DNA from: Tipula vernalis
Lineage: Eukaryota > Arthropoda > Insecta > Diptera > Tipulidae
Assembly (NCBI GenBank): GCA_958295665.1
Contig: OY282558.1
Location: 308,484,092-308,548,091, forward strand
DNA: 64,000 nucleotides
Direction: 5' to 3'
In this document: one piece after another, positions 57,403 through 64,000 of the stretch
How the letters are laid out: every line of letters starts with the position of its first letter
How positions within the stretch are numbered: the stretch's first letter is position 1
Program-made: the position numbers and the translations under genes
The notes under the pieces: generated by a model
What the model was told of the DNA's origin: nothing
Databases searched by the model: none
Seen by the model: only the letters and a program-made list of their open reading frames with translations

Positions 57403-60086
57403 ACATTAATGTCGTCGGTTACAACAACAATAGATACAAAAACAAGAATTCCTCATGTTAGAAGAAAGAGAAAAATGACTCAAGGCGAGTTTAAGCACCA
57501 AACATTTTAACCGATTTCACCAGTTTCGCTTATTTTTGATGCTTACCATCATGAGAAAATACACTAATCAACAAAAGTATTTAACAGCACACAATAGCAA
57601 AATGTATGTACATAAACCAAATTCTCAATCCTCAATCCTCATTTTGCCATTAAAATCGCGGTACTGGTTATAGAATTTGTGATTTATCGAGAATTTTGTT
57701 TTTAGTCTTTAAAGGAATCTTGAGAATTTGGTTTTAACCAGTTAAGATAAGTTTGAACTATGTTGAGTTAGATGACTTAGATACCATTTTTCTAGGAAAT
57801 TTCAGATTTTCCGATATCCTGGAAATAATTTTGAATTCGGTAATCCATATTGCGAATTAGAACGATATTTGGCTGCTTGATTTCAAAATTATTGTTGAAA
57901 ATTATTCGTTGATGTTACTCGGGTGAAGTTATAGATTAGTCAAAATTGTTAAAGAATTTGGTAGATTCTTCGAGATTATTTCATATTTACACGATTTATA
58001 ATATTGAAAATTCTTCGAAGTTACTAGTTAGTTTATTAGTGTTGACTTGTTAACTCTTCTAAATTGAGTTGCATTCACTATCTGAAACAAGATCCTTGCA
58101 TATTATTCATAGTTTTTGTAGTGTAGGTATAATGTACATTAGGTATACAAACATAGATAGGTAACTGTCTCACACTGTTTTCTCCTAGCTAATATTGTTT
58201 TAATCATGTGTCTTGAAAATATTTGGTTAATTTAAAATTTATTTAGCTTTCTTTAATTACTGTGACAGACGATTCTTGGTTTCCAAAACAGGAGAACCAG
58301 TAAAACAAAGTTCTGTTGTAACAGACATTTAGAAAATTTTTTTTTTTGAACTCTTGGTCACAAAAAAGAGCTTATGTAACGCAAATGTCGCTACAACAAG
58401 ATTTTGGTCGAAGAGGCACAAACAACATCATTTTCTCATACATATGTATGTTACATTCTCGCTTGCATGGAAAACGAAAAATTTAGGTTGCCATTAATTT
58501 TTGGTGGTTGTTATTAGAACGGCACACATAAAGAAAAAGAGGAGAATAATGAATTGTGGTTATGGATGAATAACACAAAATAATTAAAATTATTTTTGCT
58601 TTGCCTGTTTATTTTGTATTGAAAAATCTAATTATTTTCGAGATATTTAAATTAAAGAGATTTAAATTAAATATCAAAAGTATTTACCCGACGTTTTACA
58701 TAACTGGCCGGGTGTTACCACTTGGAGGTGTATTAGACCCATTTGGTGGTTTTTACATAGTTTCAGTGCTACATATACTTAGCTATAGATGGTCAACCCC
58801 TGCTCTATTGAGACGCACCCATCACGAGCGCAACACACTTTAAATGAACAATGAGCGGATATGGAAACTAATTTGGTACCCCAGATGGTACACCAGTTAT
58901 TCAGGTAAATCCACCCTCTTCGGAAGTCGGTCTGGGAGAGACCAGCCATTGCTATACTACAAATTATTTTAACCAATCCCAAGACATGTTGGTGAACAAA
59001 CAAGCTCACTTGAGTGAAAAACCAAACAGGAACATGTATGTTTAGGAAAACACCGAAAGGTGTATTTTATTAAATCCAAAAGAAGTTTTTCTAAAAATTT
59101 ATCTTTTCGGATAGTTACAAATATTTAACCGTTGATGCGTGCTTAATTTTATGAAACTATATTCGGTTGGATACAAATAAAATACTATTTCGGATAAAAA
59201 AGAAATTAGCATCGCATATTTTTTTGAGTGTAAGCCAACGGAGGACTCAGCAAGACTACTATTCGGAAGAAAACGAACTAACTCGAGAGACTGAGTGGAT
59301 AGGAGTTATAAAAGTCAGAGAAAAAAATGAAAGGGAATAATACTCCCTCCCACCTCAATTAAAAGGTGATGTTCCAAATATTATCCAGAAACAACCAAAA
59401 AAACTACCTCCTCTACAATAAAGCCAAATTCTGCCTTTCACAATTCAAATTCAACTATTTTACAAATTACATTTAGAGGATTTCGATTTCAAATTAACCC
59501 ATTTAAAGTTTAATCGAAAAAATTCTAAAACAAACGAAACGTTTTTCAAACCTAATAAAATCGATATCTTTCCCGCGGAAACGAAACAAATTTTGCCCTT
59601 TTGCAGTTTGAGTTTGTAATGGTATGATAATATTTTACACCTGAAAGAATTATAGCGACAATTAACATTCCTTTCACGTACTATAGCAACAACCAAATTT
59701 GCACTCGTTCTTAAATGTGACCTAGCACGAGTCCGCCTGGGATGCAAAAGTCATGGATAGTGCGAATTTAAGCTCTGCTGCATGCGAAGCTTTGAGCTTT
59801 ATAAATTCTTAAATACTTGTACAATACATACAAACCCTTATTTACAGGTCAAATTAGCCGCTCGAAAAACTATGAGCCATAATATCCGCCATCTGAACAT
59901 AGTAAACACGATAAACGAGGCGTTACAAATAGTAACTCTCAGAACGACTACAAAAATAACAACACAAATATGTTGATGATAGTAGAAACAAAACTTTTTT
60001 AAACACTCTTTGATTTTGAAATGGTTTTATTTTATTTTGAAAAAGTTTTATTTGAATATGAAAAAGTTTTGTTTGGTTTGAAAAAC

Positions 60087-60087
<1 letters not shown>
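57403..60087. other. no gene seen
   Basis: AT-rich throughout. Short frames on both strands lack recognisable domains. Confidence 0.5.

Positions 60088-60118
<31 letters not shown>
60088..60118 (-). other. poly(A) tail of the LINE (31 T on the plus strand)
   Basis: The homopolymer directly follows the 62-bp 3' UTR of the minus-strand LINE and marks its 3' junction. Confidence 0.85.
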
Positions 60119-60180
60119 CGTCCCTGCCCAAAAGCGGCTAGCACTACGACCTAAAAGATCTTTTGTGCTGTTGGGTACTG

Positions 60181-63100
60181 TTACTCCAGGAGCTTCTCCA
60201 CCTCTCTAATAAAGGCGAGAATGCTATTTATAGAGGCCAATTTACATTTCTCCGGGGTCAGATACCTCTCTTCAAAATGAATCCACCTCCGTGTGCACAG
60301 AGCAACACACTCACATAGTATGTGTTCTGCGGTTTCTGTCTCTTCCAAACAGAGTCGGCACTCCGTCTCTGTGGACAGGTTCACTTTGTTCAAATGATAT
60401 CTCAGGTTACAGTGACCTGAGAGAAAACTCACAAGTTTCCTAATATTTCCTTTGCTGAAATTGATCGCCAAATTTTTGTGGTGAAATGGTCTGATCAAAG
60501 ATTTGGCTTGTCTAAGGCCGGGAATACAGTTCCAATAAGTCAAGCACTGTATTTTTTCCCATTTACTGATTGTGTAGGTTGCAGAAGCCCACGGGATACC
60601 ACAAAAAGGCTCAGGGCCAATGAGTGTAGTCGACGAGCCTGCCCGTGCAAGTTCGTCGGCTATCTCATTTCCAGTGATGCCCATGTGACCAGGCACCCAC
60701 CACAACCTTACTTTGTTTTGACAAGAGAGAGATTGTAGCAGTTTATAACAACTTTGAACCGACTTGGAAACCAAGCAGTTAGAAGCCAATGCTTTCAGTG
60801 CTGCTTGGCTGTCAGACAAAATGTGGATGGATGCGCCTTTAAGACCTTTTGTCATAATAATAGAGGCGCAGATTTCGATGGCGTGAATTTCGGCTAGAAA
60901 AACACTGGGGTAATTACCCAGTGATTTCGATATTTTGTGGTTGGGTCCAAAGACACCAATGCCGACTCCACTATCCATTTTTGATCCATCAGTGTACCAG
61001 ACTAGGCTGTTAGGTTCCATTTGCGGTAACCCAGTATCCCAGTCTGTTCTATCGGGGATTGTTACCACGAAATTCCTGCCAAAGCAGAGTTCTTTCGGCA
61101 TAACGTCCGGGACACTAAAGAACATATTCAGGTCTGGAAGTTCATTCAAAATGTCCAGGTGACCCATATGGTCATCATGACTGTATTGATTCGCGAGCTT
61201 CAATCTAGCTGCACAGGTAGCAGCTGATTTTTTGACGTGGATATGAAGTGGAGTGAGCCCGATGAGAGCTTCCATTGCCGCCGTAGGGCAGGTGCGCATA
61301 GCACCTGTAATTCCGAGACATGCTAGTCTCTGTAATGAGGTCAGCTTGTTCATAATAACTTTTTGCTGTACCTTAGGCCACCAAACTATTGCCCCATATG
61401 TTACAATTGGCCTCACTATCATGATGTACATCCAGTAAATCATTTTTGAGTTCAGGCCCCAGGTCCTGCCGAACATACGCCGGCAGGCCCACATGGCCCT
61501 GGCCGCGCGTTCGGTAGTTGAAGTAATATGAGAGTTCCAAGTTAGTTTCTTATCTAGGACAACACCCAGATATTTGACTTCATTGGAGTATCCGATATTT
61601 ATATTATTAAGACTAATTGAACCAAGGTTCAAATTACGTCTTTTGGTGAAGGGCACCAGGACTGTTTTGCTAGGGTTAATCGAAAGGCCCTCCCCAGTGC
61701 ACCAATTCGAAATAACAAGCAAAGCCTGTTGCATGCTGGCGGACATCGTACGTTCATGCCCTCCAGAGACTATGATAACCAAATCGTCCGCATAACCAAT
61801 GGCATCGTACCCAAGTAGATGTAAATTATCAAGCAACTCGTCGATCACGAGTGACCACAGCAAAGGGGACAGGACACCGCCCTGCGGACACCCTCTTGCT
61901 GCCGTAATCGTGACTGACTCATTACCTAATTTAGATGTAATCTTCCTACTAACCAACATGGAACTAATCCAGTGGTTAGTCGGATCGTCAATACCTCTAC
62001 GCTTGATTGCCCTAGCAATTGAGTCGTATCCAGTATTGTCAAAAGCTCCCTCAATATCCAGAAATGCACACAGAGCAATTTCTTTTGAGCGATAGGCTGC
62101 TTCAATCTTGGTGACAAGTAGATGCAGCGCACCCTCTGTGGATTTGCCTTTCCTATAGGCGAATTGATTTGGATTTAGAGGTCTGGTTGCCGTTAACCAG
62201 TCTCTGATATGAAGATCTATAAGTCGTTCCATGGTTTTAAGAATAAACGATGTAAGACTGATAGGTCGAAAGGACTTAGGAAGTTCACATGGCCGATTGC
62301 CAGGCTTTGGGATAAAAACCACGTTTACTTGACTCCAAGCCTGTGGTATGTGACCCCAATTGAAACTAGTTCTAAACAAGGCCACCAGAGCAGGGGTAAT
62401 CAAGTCCAGGCCCCTTTGAAGGAGGGCTGGGAAGATTCCATCCCCTCCTGGAGCCTTGAAAGGCTGAAAAGAGTTAATGGCCCATTTGACTTTATCCGGA
62501 GTAAAAAGCTTACCGGATAAACTATTAACCCAACCCATATTTACACCCATGTGTGTACCAGATATGGAGTTAGTGATTGTATTTGTGTCGCAAACAGTGC
62601 AGCCCGGAAAGTGCACTTGAAGCAGGGTTTCGAGCGACTCTTTGCGACCTGATGTATAACTACCATCGGATTTCAGAAGAAGCCCAATCCCGTTGGACTG
62701 ATCTTTAGCTAGAACTTTATGGAGTCGAGCAGCTGTAGGTATATCCTCGATATTTCCACAGTTTTTCCTCCACGTGAGGCGTTTGGAACGCCTTAGTTCT
62801 GTGTTGTAACTGGTTAGGGCTTGCCTATATTCATTCCATTCATTGGAATGCTTTGCCCTATTAAATAATTTCCTAACCTTCTTACGAAGTTTAGCCAGCT
62901 GTTCGTTCCACCATGGAACTTTGCGATTAACCACAACGTTACGCACCACACAGCTGCTTTCGTAGGAAGATAGGAGCACGTCATTAAGCAGACCAGCTGC
63001 GGTTTCTAGGTCACTAATTGAACTCAAAGATGTTGGCAGAATGTCTGCTTTGATAAATAAAATATCCCTATATGTTTTCCAATTTGTAAAACAAGGGATA

Positions 63101-63807
63101 CGACGCTCTGTTGCCTGTATGATCACTCCCGGTATATCGAACCTGATGTGCATGTGGTCCGACAGAGAAGCTTCGCTTGAAACATGCCAGTTTGCAACAG
63201 AGTTGGAAATAAACTGACTTGACAAAGTGAGGTCCAACACCTCTCGCCGAGTCGAGTTTATGAAAGTGGGGTTCGAACCTTTATTTAAAATGTCTATGTG
63301 ACTACTCATAAGATAATTTAAAAGGGACTCACCTCTGCCATTTGTATCACTGCTGCCCCAAATGATATGGTGTGCATTAGCATCGCAGCCTATGATGAAA
63401 TGCTTGTTTTTTAGGTTGCAGTAATCCACCAGATCCTGTACAACTACAGGTGGAGCACTAACCGACTCACCAGGGAAGTACGCAGAGGCACATATTGTCT
63501 CCTGCATTCCCCTGCTAGTCGGAACCTCCAGGATTACTGCAACCAAATCCTTAGTGGTGAACTCTGGAATTGGAAGAACGTTAATATTAGATGAAACAAA
63601 TATTGCTGCTCGGGGAACTTCCTCCCTTCGATCGTAAATCAACTTACATGACTTGAGGTGGAGGCCTCTGATTTTTCCTCCATTAACCCAAGGTTCCTGG
63701 ATAAGGCCAAGGGTTAAGTGTTGTTTCGCGAACCTGTTGCAAAAGGTATCCGAAGCTCCTTTTGCGTGATGCAGATTCGCTTGTAGTACCCTAATAGTAC
63801 CAGCCAT
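60181..63807 (-). CDS. LINE ORF2: AP endonuclease, RT, RNase H, CCHC finger
   Basis: 1208 codons from ATG 63807. Endonuclease: VLQANLHHAKGA, IQEPW, GCDANAHHIIWGS (about 141) and SEASLSDHMHIRF (about 217). RT: FRPISLTSFILKTMERL (about 515), FLDIEGAFDNTGYDSI (about 585), RGCPQGGVLSPLLWSL, GYADDLVIIV (catalytic YADD at about 672) and YLGVVLDKKLTW. RNase H: VWYTDGSKMDSGVG (about 942), LAEIHAIEIC, ILSDSQAALKAL and GHMGITGNEIADELAR (about 1045), giving the D-E-D-D set. The C-terminal zinc motif CRLCLEETETAEHILCEC is at about 1149. All catalytic residues are present, so the enzyme could be active. The protein nicks target DNA and reverse-transcribes its own RNA at the nick. Confidence 0.95.
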   Translation of the reverse strand: MAGTIRVLQANLHHAKGASDTFCNRFAKQHLTLGLIQEPWVNGGKIRGLHLKSCKLIYDRREEVPRAAIFVSSNINVLPIPEFTTKDLVAVILEVPTSRGMQETICASAYFPGESVSAPPVVVQDLVDYCNLKNKHFIIGCDANAHHIIWGSSDTNGRGESLLNYLMSSHIDILNKGSNPTFINSTRREVLDLTLSSQFISNSVANWHVSSEASLSDHMHIRFDIPGVIIQATERRIPCFTNWKTYRDILFIKADILPTSLSSISDLETAAGLLNDVLLSSYESSCVVRNVVVNRKVPWWNEQLAKLRKKVRKLFNRAKHSNEWNEYRQALTSYNTELRRSKRLTWRKNCGNIEDIPTAARLHKVLAKDQSNGIGLLLKSDGSYTSGRKESLETLLQVHFPGCTVCDTNTITNSISGTHMGVNMGWVNSLSGKLFTPDKVKWAINSFQPFKAPGGDGIFPALLQRGLDLITPALVALFRTSFNWGHIPQAWSQVNVVFIPKPGNRPCELPKSFRPISLTSFILKTMERLIDLHIRDWLTATRPLNPNQFAYRKGKSTEGALHLLVTKIEAAYRSKEIALCAFLDIEGAFDNTGYDSIARAIKRRGIDDPTNHWISSMLVSRKITSKLGNESVTITAARGCPQGGVLSPLLWSLVIDELLDNLHLLGYDAIGYADDLVIIVSGGHERTMSASMQQALLVISNWCTGEGLSINPSKTVLVPFTKRRNLNLGSISLNNINIGYSNEVKYLGVVLDKKLTWNSHITSTTERAARAMWACRRMFGRTWGLNSKMIYWMYIMIVRPIVTYGAIVWWPKVQQKVIMNKLTSLQRLACLGITGAMRTCPTAAMEALIGLTPLHIHVKKSAATCAARLKLANQYSHDDHMGHLDILNELPDLNMFFSVPDVMPKELCFGRNFVVTIPDRTDWDTGLPQMEPNSLVWYTDGSKMDSGVGIGVFGPNHKISKSLGNYPSVFLAEIHAIEICASIIMTKGLKGASIHILSDSQAALKALASNCLVSKSVQSCYKLLQSLSCQNKVRLWWVPGHMGITGNEIADELARAGSSTTLIGPEPFCGIPWASATYTISKWEKIQCLTYWNCIPGLRQAKSLIRPFHHKNLAINFSKGNIRKLVSFLSGHCNLRYHLNKVNLSTETECRLCLEETETAEHILCECVALCTRRWIHFEERYLTPEKCKLASINSILAFIREVEKLLE

Positions 63808-63832
63808 ACTGGATGATTAGGGTAAAGGAGCT

Positions 63833-64000
63833 CTACGCTCCTGGCTGCTTGCCAGCCGTCTGCTTTGCGGGATTTGGCCTGTTTCTGCCACTTTTCCCAG
63901 TAACACCCCGAGCGCCCATATGCTTAATTTTCGGGGTGAGTGCTGATTTACTCGATCCCACAGTAGGAGTTGCGGAGAGATCCGTTGATCGTGCTCCCGA
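63833..64000 (-). CDS. LINE ORF1, C-terminal end (partial)
   Basis: Minus-strand frame reading TVGSSKSALTPKIKHMGARG then VTGKSGRNRPNP...KQPGA stops at 63833, 25 bp before the ORF2 start. It is basic and rich in Ser, Gly and Lys, as expected for the tail of a nucleic-acid-binding ORF1 protein. Most of the gene lies beyond the window. Confidence 0.65.
   Translation of the reverse strand, partial: SGARSTDLSATPTVGSSKSALTPKIKHMGARGVTGKSGRNRPNPAKQTAGKQPGA

Larger units (their letters stand above)
60088..64000 (-). mobile_element. LOA/I-like non-LTR retrotransposon, apparently intact, 5' end outside window
   Basis: Minus strand: the end of ORF1 (63833), a 25-bp gap, an intact ORF2 (63807 to 60181), a short 3' UTR with GACCTAAAAGATCTTTTGTG (plus-strand orientation, shared with the LINEs at 9.8 and 16.3 kb), and a poly(A) tail. 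With no break over 1208 codons and a long tail, it looks like a recent insertion. RNase H after RT places it with LOA/I-type elements rather than Jockey or R1. Confidence 0.9.

Overview
The window is AT-rich, intron-containing nuclear DNA from an insect, probably a dipteran. The evidence is two arthropod-type genes with short GT-AG introns, plus a dense nested layer of transposable elements (TEs) typical of large insect genomes: Ty3/gypsy, RNase-H-bearing LOA/I-like and CR1/L2-like non-LTR elements, Tc1/mariner, pogo, Harbinger-type MITEs and SINEs. No bacterial-style operons, CRISPR arrays or functional rRNA/tRNA genes are visible.

Layout. (1) 1-8642: a Ty3/gypsy LTR retrotransposon on the minus strand. 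Its right LTR is complete, the left LTR is cut by the window edge, and the shared 386 bp look identical. Pol is open. Gag carries one frameshift and a 690-bp TA-flanked MITE. (2) 8643-13624: intergenic DNA with a LINE 3' fragment and mariner remnants. (3) 13625-27439: the PINCH gene (steamer duck / LIMS1-like, five LIM domains), with a strong three-exon core at 26164-27324. A possible far-upstream first exon at 13625-13923 splices in frame; the intervening 12-kb intron would hold a decayed LOA-like LINE, MITEs, a tRNA-like sequence and a ~125-bp tandem repeat array. (4) 27440-48072: TE graveyard. It has an OTU-like remnant, two copies of a tRNA-derived SINE with 10-bp target duplications, a CR1/L2-like LINE split by a Harbinger-type MITE, a transposase relic split by a mariner with ~180-bp inverted repeats, a pogo/Tigger remnant, and a 654-bp retroposon with a 5S-rRNA-like promoter block and a 22-bp target duplication. 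(5) 48073-51072: the first six exons of an ABCC (MRP5-like) transporter, covering TMD1 and NBD1. NBD1 keeps Walker A but has lost the other catalytic motifs. (6) 51073-60087: probable intron/intergenic DNA with a Tc1 relic and a LINE reverse transcriptase (RT) relic. (7) 60088-64000: a young-looking LOA/I-like LINE on the minus strand with an intact 1208-aa ORF2 (endonuclease, RT, RNase H, CCHC) and a poly(A) tail, continuing past the window end.

The two host genes, an integrin-adhesion adaptor and a membrane ABC protein, lie on the same strand and have no evident functional link. The most informative signals are the nested insertions: target-site duplications and restored reading frames allow relative dating of several elements. 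All functional statements rest on motif recognition by eye.
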